DNA of 64,000 nucleotides from Tetmemena sp. SeJ-2015. Taxonomy: Eukaryota > Ciliophora > Spirotrichea > Sporadotrichida > Oxytrichidae. This document shows positions 35,265 through 46,849 of this stretch, piece after piece. Every line of letters starts with the position of its first letter. Within the stretch, counting starts at the first letter, position 1. The translations under genes were made by a program, and so were the position numbers. The notes below the pieces were generated by a model that had not been told where the DNA came from, did not search any database, and saw only the letters and a list, made by a program, of their open reading frames with translations. The stretch is taken from contig JAJKFJ010021419.1 of NCBI GenBank assembly GCA_027382625.1, forward strand, positions 1 to 64,000, given 5' to 3'.

Positions 35265-37810
35265 ATGGAGAGAGACTTTGCCTCCATTGAGAGATTGACG
35301 CAGCAAATTAATAAAAATAAACTCTTCAAGAAAAAGAGATCCGGTTAAGAAAATAGCATGAATAGATAAATTGAACACAAAGCAAATGATCTTAAATTGC
35401 CCAATATTTTCCCAAACTAAGCTGCTTCTTTGAATTCAACTATGATTTAAATTATTTAGATTTTTCCTTCAAGTTAATCTTTTTGGATTTATAATGGCTC
35501 TCCAAATTAGAATCAGCATTTTAGCCAAAATATTCCACTTAAATAGCAGTACTAGTCTAACAATGAAAGTAAAAAGTTTTAGCCTCCTCCGAATCTCATC
35601 AATCAGAAAAATAATTAAAGCCTTATTATTGAAAATACCGAATAGAAAAACTTTAATAGAATATGAGTGCAGTCTATAAAAACATGTGCGTTATCAAGCG
35701 TTAAAGAAAGAGGTAAGGATCTGAAGAGCAGTAGATCTAAAATTCTGAAACTCTAAGTAGAGATGTTTCCATCAACTAGATTTCACCGAAGACAAAGCAT
35801 TTGAGCAGGAACTGCAGTAATTGAGTCTTAAGAAAGAGCCTTATGTTGTACCGAAAAAAGGTCAATCTCTAATTAGAAAAGAAAGCTTGGAGCCAATTTA
35901 ACCATCATCATAATCTGTGGCTTTAAAATAAGACTTAAATAAATCTTTCAATTCTCCTACATAAATCCCTAATAATAGTTTTTCCTCCCAATGCCGTAGA
36001 AGATTAATAGCATGAACTATAATCCAGCAACTTTCTCTCCATAAATTGCTAATCCTTTTGCATTCTAATCACTTTAAAATATTTTATTAATTAAAGTATA
36101 AAATACACCATTTCTGCAAAAGACAATCCTTAAAATCAAGAGAGTAACAACAATTCAGTTTCAAATTAAAACTAAATGGCTTCGTTGGGTCTCCGGAATA
36201 TGGCAATTTTAACCAAAAAGTGGCGTAAATAGTTAACCCATTAGCTAGCAACTAAAATTCCTAGAATAAGATAAGAGATTCATAATAAGGGCCAATCAGA
36301 AACTTAAGACCTAAAAAGAATTTTATTATAAATTTTAACCTTTGTAAGCAGTTGTGAACGATATTAAAAGAAACAAAATTCAAGGTATTATTAATCTAAA
36401 GATATATATATCATCTTAAATTGTATTACTGATCGAATGAAAGACCCAAGGCTTGATGAAATTTTAGCAAATGAGCTGTAATCCCCTCAGACTTCTCTAT
36501 TTAAAAAAAAGGTTTAATTTGTTGGTTTTAAACTTCATAAAAGATCTGGAAAGAGAATTGGTGGAGTAACTAAATCACGAAGATCCTCTCTTTGAGGCAC
36601 AGAACGAACAAGAAAAGCAGTAGAGAAGAGATAAAGTTACTTTTTACAAGGACAAGTTGATGAGAATGAGGTCAAAGATAAACATCAAGCTTAAGCCTAT
36701 ACAGAAACTTAAATCTATAGTATCTGCTGTGGGTAGATTCTTAGTACTGCAAAAAGACATCAATGCTCGAAGAATGGCCTTAAAAGTAACTCAGATAACA
36801 GAGTTTAGAAAATTGATCGACCTCAATTTGAGAATAGCGAGAGGTTGGGTCATCAACATGAACAGAAATATGCTTAAGACAATTATGTTTAGCAAATCTC
36901 AAGTATAGAATATAGACAAGGGTTAAATTCCTAAGCTCAATTACTTAAGCGTGAGGATCGGATCTAAGGATTCGCACGCTAGATTCACCTAGGTCATGAT
37001 TCGAATAAAGACTATGCTAGATAACATGCTTAGTAATTCTATATCTGGCTAAATGCCTGATCCTATCATCAAATATCTTATGCAATATATAGTAAGATGA
37101 ATTTTAAGAATCTGTGCTAGATGACAAAACTGGGAGTATTTTTCCCTCCAGAGTATTTCAACCGTTACGAACGGCTTATGAGAGTTCAAGACGAAACAGG
37201 CTCCTTGAAAAGTCTAAGTCCTGGCCAAAAAATGATTTTAATAGCTTTCTTCATCTTTGACAAATGCATCTTAAGAGACATTGTATTCAGACCTAGCGAT
37301 GAAGCTCCTCCTTAGATAGGGAAACAAAATGCTAACTTAGCTTAATCGAATAAAAGCTAGAAAGGTGCTTAGTTTGTGTAGAAATTCCATCAAAGAAGTC
37401 TGAAGAATTTGAAATTGCTAGGATTCACACTCTACTACTTGGTAATGATAGTAGTGTTTTAAATCCACTGTTCTTAGCCTACCTCTTCAATTGATTTACT
37501 TTCAATGAGCGAGGCTTAGAAGGATGAGGCAATGAGGAATTTTTGTAGATTAGACGAGAAGGAGGATGATTTAGAAGGTTTGGAATTTATTCCCAGGTTT
37601 GAGGGTGTCTATATATTCTTCAAAAGGAATCCTTAATGGTTCTAAGAGATGCTCAAATTAATTAGGATCATACTTTATGCTCTGTTTAGATTATTTTAAA
37701 CATTCAATTTACTTGACAGAGTTCTTTCTATCATGAGTTTACAAGAAAATCAGCTGAAGAAAAAGCTTAAACTTGCTTTTGATAAGAAAGTTTTGTAAAG
37801 ACCTGAATGA
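35265..37810 (+). CDS. Hypothetical basic/helical protein
   Basis: ATG 35265 opens MERDFASIERLTQQINKNK, then KKKRSGQEN. Another open stretch with its own ATG at 35107 (MNLQMLPNAYTRRNLSV) lies just upstream and may be the true first segment. After an S/N/Q-rich middle broken by AT-rich inserts (about 35450-35700 and 36070-36450), the C-terminal half is well ordered: INIKLKPIQKLKSIVSAVGR, VTQITEFRKLIDLNLRIARG. A 29-nt phase-0 intron (37092-37120) precedes KLGVFFPPEYFNRYERL and QKMILIAFFIFDKCILRD. It closes RPE-TGA at 37808-37810. No domain is recognised. The repeated hydrophobic/basic helices suggest a folded helical protein, but its role is unknown. Confidence 0.6.
37092..37120 (+). other. 29-nt spliceosomal intron
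   Basis: GTAAGATGAA at the 5' end and TGTGCTAG at the 3' end. It contains an in-frame TGA. Removal in phase 0 joins IKYLMQYI to MTKLGVFFPP and keeps the frame. Confidence 0.72.
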
Positions 37811-37974
37811 CTTATAGATAATTAAACATTCAAATAAGCACCACTTAATCTTCAAAAGGATTGTCAAAGACTATAAATCTTTAATAAATGACTAATTTGA
37901 TAGTAAGAAAAGTTAAATTAAAGCATACTGAATAATTTTAAAGCTATAATCAAATATGATCTATTTAAATAAGT

Positions 37975-40900
37975 TCATTTCTTAATGCGACTATTCACCT
38001 TGTCTTATAAATTTTATCCTACTTTCTTCGCCAATTATGAGCTTTCATGCACTTGCTTTGATTATGGCTTTTCACTTTAAATTTGACCCTCATTCTATTT
38101 TTCTTCCCCCTTCTGTGAAGTCGGTGGCTATTCAGCAGAGGTTATAGGTTTAGCAGGCGGTGCATAGTCATTATACCTAACCAAATTGCTGCATATAGTA
38201 TGGACTATCCTTTTAATTTATTTTACCAAATCTGTACAATCCTTAAAGAAGGGCATAAATAGCTCAAACTTTAAATAAGATAATGGATGTAATATAATAT
38301 TTTAACTTTGGAATGCCTTTATGTTCATAATTCCAGTAGTCGCTTTCATTCTTAAATTTAAGAGCTGTTTCTTCATCGAAACGAGTTGCACCTTCATACA
38401 CAAGCAACATATTAATATAGTAAAGAGTAATACAGATCATATTTTGCTAATATTTTATCTCTAAAATAATAATCATCCTGAAGTTAGAAAGACTTTGATT
38501 CTAAAATATTTTTCCTATGAAACTGTGGGAAAGTGCCATCTGCTTAAGAATAGTCTTATCAAATATGAAAAATCCAACCGATATCATCTTCTGATCGTGA
38601 TTCATCATACTTGTAGACATCTGATAGTCGAAATTTTTACAATCAATTTCATATTTATTCATGAAGTCCTCAGGAAAAGAATGTCCCCAGTTTCAAAAGC
38701 AAATCCAAGAATTTTATTATAGGCTCAGGTACTTGCCTATATGCTATGCTTTCCAGGATATTTTATGCCAGGACTTTTACTCTGAGTAAACAATTCTTCG
38801 CTCTTTAGAGAGACTCTGCTGCATTCAAACCCTCTTTCAGGAAATCGAAGTCTGTTAGAAAAGTTAACTTTTACAGTCGGAATTTAAGGACCTTCTTTTA
38901 TAGTGAGACTTTTGAATAGGTTTTGATTAATTTTCATGAGCCAATTTCTCCCAATTTAAATGGCTATAACTATCATCTTATCAAGAACTTAGAGTTGATG
39001 AATTTTAATTCTCTACCTTTTGATTTTCAATTTAAATTAAGAGTATTGAAACTAATTATGATTCTTATATACTTAAGCATGATGAGGAATTTGCCAACGC
39101 TTCTTGCGTACTTATCAAACTTTTGTTTGAAGGTAAGTCTTTCGGTTTTTGGAATATTTTGATTCTCTCTTCTCTCTATTTCAAAGCCTCTCTCTTTTCT
39201 GGGTCTAACCCTTTCTAGTCTTCTATAATCTTCTTCAGAAGGAACTTTCTATTCTTATAAACTTCATCCTCATCAAGCTCGCTAGATATCTGCTACATAA
39301 AATCCTTAACATCTTCAGCCTTCTCCTCTAAGACTTGCTAAGCCATAGAAATTTCAAAATGCTTAAAGAAACGTGCAAAGCTGGCTGAATTCTTGGATTT
39401 CCGAGATCTCTAGGAATTTAGAATCATCCGAGAATGAGTTGAATCAGGTGAGAAATTTTTCATTTGTTGAGGCGGTCAAATGATTTTAAGGCATATTAGA
39501 AGGATTCTTAATTGAGGAGTCGTACTTGTTGCTCTAATTTTGGTTCGAATATAAAAAAATAAAGAAATGAATGGAGGGCCTTCTCTGGAGAAGGGACTTT
39601 ATTAATTGTCAAAACTTGAATTAGAACCAAGATTACGAGAATAAATACTAGATGAAGTCTATTTCCTATGCTTTATTTATGGATAAGGGCTATTGTAAGG
39701 ATTTTCAAGCTAGCTCTATTGTATTTGAATCTAGAATCTGTTGAACTCTTGCCTTTACGGAGGTATCTTATAAACCTACGAAACTTATGCCCCCATTACT
39801 ATTCCTATCTTAGTTAGATTGAACTATTTACGGTTCTATCTTCGAATTTTCAGTTTGAAACTGGCCATAATTTTATTGACGCTTTTGATTATCGAGTGAT
39901 CTTTCAAACTCATTCTAATATGTTCCATTCTATTTTTACACTACTTATGGCCCTTTATTCTTCTTATTCTTTTTCTCTTCCTCCTCTCTTTCAATCCTTT
40001 TCTCTTCTATTTCCTTTTCTTATTTCTTTTACAGTTGCTCCTTTATCTTCTGTTTTTGAATTTTCTTGAGATCTATCTTGAGACGCTCGTATTTCCTAAT
40101 GTTCTCTTAGTAATCCTCCTTGCTTTTTCTAACCTTATCTGCATTTAAATAAACTTCTAATTAAAACAAGGGCATGATTTTCATCTAAGAATAGAATGTT
40201 GCCATTTCTCTGGATAAAAGAGTGCTGCTGCATGTTCATTCTCTCCTATTCATTTTGACTTTAATTGATAGTTGAAGCATTCAAGCTTCTGAGTAACCCT
40301 AGCCCATACTCGTGGCTCTGCCTCTCTCCAAAACCACTTTGATTTAAAGACTGGCCCTCTCTAATCTAGCTCAGTATTACAGGACTCTTCCTCCCTTGAA
40401 AAGTTATTTTGTGCCTCTTGCTGTTCATAGCTGCTTAAAGCAGGCTTTGATTTCGAAGACTGTTGATCTGAGAGTTTAAAATATTTGAATCACTCCCTCT
40501 GACATCTATTCTATACTGCCCATTCTACTATCGATTTAAAGGTTGGTTTATGTATTTCTAGTTTTAGAGGGAGAACTCTTAGTTTACATTGTGAATAGTT
40601 GGGAGAGGTTGTTAATTGCCACCGCCTTGTCTTTCGAGAGATGTGACGTATGAACTTTTATCAGAGAGAGAGGGAAGAGTACTATTGTAAATTAAAATTA
40701 AAAAAACGTATTTCCCATTAAGATTCAAATGCTATTTAAATAGCAATACTTGAAAGGCAGTGGCTATTGAATTTCTGAGATTCATACTTAACTAGATCTA
40801 AGAGGCTTATGGAATGCTGACCATGCTATCTATCTAATACCGCTATAGCTGATCTTAGTCCCTCCTTGTGGAGAGTAAATCCTGGGTAATGTTTATATTC

Positions 40901-41340
40901 TCTACCCCGAGAGGCGATTTATTAAAAGGAAAGGCAAATGTAAAGAGGCTTGAGTTTTACTTATTTGAACTGTTATGAAAAATTATTGGCCTGAGCAAGT
41001 TGCTCTCTTGAAAAGTCGAAGCTTTGAATTTGTTTATGAGCGTTTCTATCCTTGAATAAATGTGGCTGAAACTCTCGATCTTGGGATCTATTGTATCCTG
41101 AATAACCTGCTTGAGGATTTTAAACGTTACCATTCTCTAAGACTTGCAGGTGAGGGTTTCAGCTCTGAAGGAGGAGCCCCGAGTTGAAATTCAAACTCTA
41201 ACTCACCTTACCTCGTGACTTAATGACTCTTCCATTAACAAAGCTTTGGCTATTAGGAAATTGATCTTGCTTCTCATAGGAGAGTGAATACTCTTTCTAT
41301 ATGGATTATTGCAAAAATTTCCTTAAATTAAAAATGACAC
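37975..41340 (-). CDS. Coiled-coil, Q-rich coding region downstream of paralogue A
   Basis: Reading leftward from about 41340: EYSLSYEKQDQFPNSQSF, then a Q/N-rich stretch (NVQNPQAGYSGYNRSQ; IQSFDFSREQLAQAN). At about 40140-39960 there is a strongly charged coiled coil (KSKEDYQENIRKYERLKIDL, then EKEIEEKRIEREEEEKK). At about 39240-39150 there is EEDYRRLERVRPRKERG. The last segment (38190-37975) reads APPAKPITSAEQPPTSQ, then a basic tail, then TGA at 37977-37975. Frame changes show several unresolved introns or IESs. It may be the 3' part of the same gene as 42010-43656, since a similar EYSLIYEKQ segment near 46900 lies at a comparable distance behind copy C. The composition suggests a cytoskeletal or scaffold protein, but no family is recognised. 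Confidence 0.5.
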
Positions 41341-42009
41341 GAAGAAATAGAAATAATTTTCAAAGAATAAACATTTTGTTTTTTTTTCGATTAAATTTTA
41401 TTAGATTTTCATGAGAGATTAAATAAATGTGAAAGAAATTTTGTTATTGTAATTAAAATTTAATTGTTTGTACCCTTGCTATAATACTTTTCAGTCATGA
41501 ATAGCCTAATATAAATCTTAATCTAATTATGCTGAGGAGTGAACAAATTAACTTGTAAAAATCTCTAGATGAGCGAGATATGCCATTATTCATTCCAAAG
41601 TTTTCATTCAAACTTATGGCCATTTACTTTCTTGGTTTGCTAATTCAGGCCTTTAGATTTTCATAAAGTATTTAGCTTTCTTTTGTCAAAGTAGTCCCTT
41701 GATCAGAATAAATAGTACTCATTTGCGTTCATCGTTTTGGATAGTTGGTGCCTTCATTTAATTCAACAAATTTAGATCAAATTATATTTAATTTTGCCTT
41801 TGAGCTATTCAAGTTCATTTTCTTTGACCTTATCAACGAGCTTCGATTCCTCCTTCTACTTGAGAGATCTTCTTTTATTCCATTTTAACTCCATTCTTAA
41901 GATCTCTCTACTCGTGGGTTTACTTTAAAGCTCTTCTCAGAGGAGCCTTTCAAAGACTTGGCACTCCCAGATTCAAGAGGAGATGTCTGAGCTTCTTAAG
42001 GTTTCCACT

Positions 42010-43656
42010 TCATCCAAAACCATATTGATAGAAGCTGACGATTAAAGATTTTAAACTTAGGAGAGATTTTAAGAAGAAGGACCTCTTGAATGCTATTTAC
42101 CAAAGCTTTTAAAATTTATCATTGCTTATCTGGGACTAGCACTCAATGCACCTCTAACAAACTTTAGGCAAAGTCTAGGGAACAGATTTCTCTTCTTCTT
42201 GCTTTATTTGATGTAATACTCCAGTTTCTTTTAAGCCAATCTATTCCTCCTTGCTTAAATGGACATTTATGTTGAATGTTGTGAAATATTGGTTGACTAC
42301 TGGAGGAGTAAGGCTTGAATAAGATTATTTAGCAACATCCTTTACCTCCACACTATATTCTTGAGGATTTTAGCTGCCTTGCAAAAAAGATCGAAATTCA
42401 AAAAATTAATTTTGCAGATCTTCCTCATGCTAGTTATTTAATTTAAGGGTCTATTCTTAAGTCTCCTTGGAATTGATAAAGGCACTCAATTATTAACTTG
42501 CACAACTTTTAGAGGAACTTGTTATTTTTGAGCCAAGAAAACCAGAACATTCAACAATTTTTGTCAGATGGTCTTCCTTTGGAATAGATTATTATCTTCT
42601 CCTTAACAAGACTTAATTCATCTCTTCTTTAGAAAGAAGAAATGGTTCGAAACCACTCTAAAGTTATAATTGAGTGTTCTCTTAATTGATTCTTGAAGGA
42701 GACCCCAAATTGCTTTATTAAACTTGGCCATCGAAACTAAGACTTTGATTAAAGTTTCGAGGATGATTATTGCAGGGAAGTTAGTTAATGCCATGTACTT
42801 CTTCGTCAGCCAATGAAGGTTTGAAAGAGTGTATCTCTTGAGTCGTAGATAAATCTTTGATAGGGACACTTGCTTGCTTACTAACTGTTTCATGTGGCGA
42901 TCTTGAGTTTTCTCTAAGAGTGTCGCAGAATTTGGCTTCCGTTTGTCTTTCAAAGAAAATATCCTTGCTCACAATTTGATTCCCTTCAAATTCTGGCTTT
43001 GAAATTGTTGAATGTCTATTTAAATTCGGAAAATCTTCATTTAAGCTATGATAATTATTTAAGGTGTCCTTCCATCTAATCATTAAGTCATGTTTTCTTA
43101 TCATGTGTTCGTTATGCTTGATTTGAGCGGCGCGAACTCTGTGCTGAAGTTTGCTGAAGGGTGTTTCTATCTGACCTTTTATTAGCCATTCATCCTTGGA
43201 AGTAAATAATTTTGGCCTGGGATTTGGAACCTTGGTCTTTTATTCTTTGAATTTCCCAAAGCCGTGTTATTCAAAGGCGCGAAAAATCCAATCTCTCTTT
43301 TTGATAATCCTCTTCTGGTTGACTGGTGAAATAATTAATTCATTTGATGAATCAATTCTCATTTCCTAAGATTAAATTTATAAAGGTGATTGGATTCGAA
43401 CAGAAGCAGCGTCATAATCATCTGCGTACACAAGGACTGTATCGACCACAGATTCCCATTCCCGCACAGGGAGAGTAGTTATTTTGTCCGCGCAATAGAT
43501 CGAAACACACCCTTCTCGACTTTTCTAAATTGAGACATATGGTCAATTGATGCTCTCATTTCCTAATCTTCTGTTGAATTGCAGCTTTTCGAGTCTCTCA
43601 TAAATCAACGAATATAAATCTTCCTCTTCTGAATTGAATTACTAGCTCTTCTACAT
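42010..43656 (-). CDS. Paralogue A of a tandem unknown gene family, with one in-frame TGA
   Basis: ATG 43656-43654 (MQKSQQFNSEEEDLYSLIY) opens a single frame of 548 codons to TGA 42012-42010. It is interrupted only by TGA at codon 38 (43545-43543). The conserved core is KLQFNRRLG, then GCVSIYCADKITTLPVREWE, VVDTVLVYADDYDAASVRIQ, IISPVNQKR and FEQHGFGKFK. Copies B and C share all of these in order. The rest is hydrophilic with CQRCIECQSQIS (a possible partial zinc knuckle) near the end. At the premature TGA, copy B has an arginine-containing stretch, which fits an AGA-to-TGA change. Coding continues beyond 42010 in another frame (about 42009-41760), so an IES or indel is likely there. No known domain is recognised. 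It may be a germline-limited gene or a decaying duplicate. Confidence 0.65.
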
Positions 43657-43985
43657 TTTACAAAACAATTAAGCTAATCTTTTGATAACTATAATTTTTT
43701 AAGTTTGAATATTTAATCTGCAATTTATTATTCAAATGTTTGTTCTCTAATTATGTATATTTTATATTTTTAGTTATACTTAATTAATTAACTGAAAAGA
43801 AGAGATAATTGAATAAATTTTATAATCTTGGTTAAAATTTAAATCAATGAATAGAGAATGATATAAATAAGAACTAATAATTATAATAATTTAAATTATA
43901 GAATTAATTTTATAAAATTGAATATCATATCTTTGTTCAAATTTTGTAATTTTTAGGCAAACTATTCACATGCACTCTAATCAGA
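43657..43985. other. AT-rich spacer left of the TBE remnant
   Basis: AT-rich sequence between the start of paralogue A and the kinase-like reading frame of the transposon remnant. No matching left transposon end (CAAAACCCC type) and no coding frame were found. The left boundary of the inserted element is therefore not visible. Confidence 0.45.
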
Positions 43986-43989
43986 GAAA

Positions 43990-44859
43990 AGCTTTCAATT
44001 ACATCCAAGCAAGACTCCATGCTTGAGAGTTGTAACTTTGGAGGAGTGTGTTCAAAATTACCTCCACCTTGCTGATGCGAAGCGAAGAGACACCATCATA
44101 CAAGAAGAGTATGCTTACAAGATCTTCCCTTACGAATACCTTGTAAAGAAGGAAGAGAGAGGTCTTGAGTTCGCGAACGAACTGACAGTGTTGAGAGAAG
44201 CGAGGGACAAAAACTTGAAGTACGTTCTTCATCTTGCTGGTGTTCTTATCGATCATGATTACATCGCCATTCGCCTTCCTAAATGGGAGATCACACTAAG
44301 AGAATTTCTCAGCACGAGGCGCAACAAGTACTAGCTTACTGCTATTCTCACTGACCTCGTTAGAGGAGTGATGGAGTTGCATGAGTTGGAATTCGTGCAC
44401 AGATCTCAAGCCAGAGAACATCATGATAAACTTTGAACCAGCAACTGTCATAGACTTCAACAGAGTTGTAAGAAGAGAAAACATTGAGGAAGCATCGGTG
44501 CAAGGAACTGCAGGCTACTTCCATAGAGACAGACTTGGCTCAACGGTTCAGTGCAGTGGGACATTTGGTCTATAGTTGCATCATACTTGAATGCGATATG
44601 AAACCAGAGGAATACTACTAGTGTGAAAGTGAAGATGATGCAATATAATTCGCAACAAGACATTGTAAGATAGACAAGGTATCAGAACCTTTGAAAAAGT
44701 TAGAGAGTAATAATCAAGCAACCTATGAAACCTAACACTCAGTTATCTGAGATAGAGGAAGCACTTAAGGTATAAAATTCAGAGAATATGAGACAGACGT
44801 CAAGGTCACCTTCCTAGAAGACTTTAGATTGCCTGTTTAGGGTTAAAATTTAGCATGAT
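43990..44859 (+). pseudogene. TBE kinase-like ORF remnant (57-kDa ORF type), frameshifted
   Basis: An open frame from about 44020 reads VVTLEECVQNYLHLAD, then YAYKIFPYEYLVKKEERGLE with a conserved Lys, FANELTVLREARDKNLKYVL, and WEITLREFLSTRR. These are typical of a protein-kinase N-lobe and hinge. LVRGVMELHELEFVHR then runs into DLKPENIMINF only after restoring two missing bases near 44398-44404. The HRDLKPEN catalytic loop is therefore split. The usual DFG appears as IDFNR. Further small duplications or indels (around 44545-44600) bring the frame in and out to about 44830. Oxytricha TBE elements are known to carry a 57-kDa ORF with a kinase-like domain next to one end. The position beside the terminal repeat fits that, so this is a decayed copy. 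Confidence 0.75.
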
Positions 44860-44937
44860 TATAAGTATTAATAAAGAAATTAATTATACACAACTTATTT
44901 TCATTTTCTTATCATATTATGGGGTTTTGGGGTTTTG
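44860..44937 (+). mobile_element. TBE transposon right terminal inverted repeat with telomere-like tip
   Basis: The terminal repeat is 78 bp if measured from TATAAGTATT to the tip. It ends in exactly GGGGTTTTGGGGTTTTG (44921-44937), the reverse complement of the 17-base C4A4 tip known from Oxytricha TBE elements. AAT follows at 44938-44940 and fits the ANT target of these elements. The matching left end is not in the window, so the element is truncated or rearranged. A diverged copy of the same repeat is at 5202-5266. Confidence 0.9.
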
Positions 44938-44940
44938 AAT

Positions 44941-46553
44941 GTCACACTTTACTTTCCAGCTCCCTCTGTGGCCACCTTGGAAGATTATCCTTTGTCATAA
45001 ACATTGAGAATTTATGATTGAGCTAGTTGTAACTTAGATTGGTGATGGGAGATTTAATCATCAGATTTCTCGTGGAGGTAATTTTTCAACTAAGATGCTT
45101 CATTTTACTCTCCAATGCTTTATTTCTGTTCCTCCTCTTCCAATAAAGTCTGCTGTACAACTTGTTTCTATTCGGTGAGTGGCTAAGCCTAAGGCTACTC
45201 AGAATTCCCAGCATTTTCATTAATGCTCTTTGCTCCTTCTGGAGCTAAGTAGAAATAGAAGTTGTAGTTCTATATATTTTGCACTATCGGAGGTTATCTT
45301 CTGGATTTGGGCTCATTTTGCAAGTTCAAATTATTTTATGGCAAATGCTGAGTTAATTAATCATGACGAGCATAAGTTTAAGCGACCCCCCTTTTATCAC
45401 CCTAGATGCTAGATTGATTAAGCTATTCAAGGTCCTTTATCTAAGAGATCTTTGCTCTTTACTCAATATCAGACTCCTTTGCAGACTTTTCCTCCATCTT
45501 TAATGAGTATAACTTGTTCTTTTATTGCTCTTTTATCTCCTCGTCTGAAGGCATTTAAGCCTGCTTTATCTGTTTATCTATCTTCATAGTTGCTTTCTTT
45601 TCCTTAATCTCATCAGAGGAATGGTTTCTAAAAAATCTATCATCTTATTTAAAACTTGGACTTAAGTTTCTGGGATGCAAACATTTCATTTTCATTTGCA
45701 TCATTTCTGATCTAATCTCTTAATCTAAAGAAATAAATTTGTCACCCACTTGTTCGCTTTTAGAACTATCCACTTGAGAATAGGATTGAAGAAGGATTGG
45801 GGGTGGGGAGTAGCTTCGATTTTCAAGAATTATGCAATCTTCGAACCCACTCTATCTCTCATAATAGCCGAATAGGCTGGTCATTTTATTCACTCTAAAC
45901 TTTGGAACAGGCTCTCTCCCAGTGTCATTTAAATATGAACAATTTAAATTCAAGTTCTGAAAATTATTTCTCTCTGCTTCCCATTACTGTTTGCTGTCAA
46001 TTTGTTTTTGCCACTCTTTTTGCAAGTTTTTGTGAGCAGCTGGAATCAAATGACTAATCTGACTGAATTCCATCTCCTATCTATCTTAACGATAACTTTC
46101 TGTGCCCAAAGATCGCAGACCACTATATTCTCTCAAATGATCAGAAATGGTGCCAAAACCGTGTTGCTCATATGCCTTGTATAGAGAGGTTCTGATTTGA
46201 ACTGTTCTCTTTTCAGCAAGTGGTGAAATAATTTATTCTTCTAATCATGCAATTGGTTTACCTTATGATTAAATTTAGTACGGTGACTCTAACCTTACTG
46301 ATTTTGCCCTATGTGCGTGAGCGTAAACTAGGACAGCATCAACCACATCTTAGCATCGACTGACAGGGACTGTTGTGAAAAAATCTTTACTGTATATTGC
46401 TACGTTCCCATTTGGGCCCTTTGAAATACAAACAGGCTCTCTTTTTATGTTTTCTCCCGGTAATCTGCGATTAAATTTGCATTTCTGTAGCTTTTAGTAT
46501 ATCTTGGCGTAGGACTACTCTTGCTCTTTGCTGAATATAATTTTCTTCTCCAT
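44941..46553 (-). pseudogene. Paralogue B of the tandem family, 3' end cut by TBE insertion
   Basis: ATG 46553-46551 (MEKKIIFSKEQEQSYAKIY) leads into the family core: KLQKCKFNRRLPG, GNVAIYSKDFFTTVPVSRCQ, VVDAVLVYAHAHRAKSVRLE, IISPLAEKR and YEQHGFGTISDH. TGA interrupts the frame at codon 103 (46247-46245), a different place from copy A. Towards the 3' end an open Q-rich stretch (KQVVQQTLLEEEEQKQSIGE; SDDQISHHQSKLQLAQSQ; KVATEGAGKQSVTF) runs straight into the telomere-like transposon tip at 44937. The transposon therefore appears inserted in, or fused to, this reading frame. Its rightful 3' end is not seen. Copies A and C have no such insertion at the same place. Confidence 0.6.
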
Positions 46554-46849
46554 TTCTTACTGAATCTAGATAGTATGGTTTAAATGTATGTTCTTGCAAT
46601 TTTAATTTCAATAATTTATTTATACAAATAGTAATTCCTTCAACTTATAAAAATATTTTTATTTTTAAATTTTTAAAGTAAAATTTTAGAAATTAAAGTT
46701 CTTTAACTTTATAGAGCTCAATTAAATAAAAAAATTTAGATAATAAAATCAATAAATAAGCAAAGAAATAAAAGATCTGCACCTAGATATAGAGATGAGT
46801 GTTTCTACTTTAAAAAATATCTCTATATTAAATTAAAGCTTTAATAAAT

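Noticed and set aside
38495..39162. Plus-strand frames in the paralogue A region
   Set aside because: They are hydrophobic, show no Gln bias and lie opposite a region with better minus-strand coding, so they look like shadows or insert sequence.
44921..44937. G4T4 repeat as a true chromosome telomere or telomere-addition site
   Set aside because: Only two repeats are present, the flanking 61 bp match a second terminal repeat at 5.2 kb, and an ANT target follows. A transposon end explains all of this.
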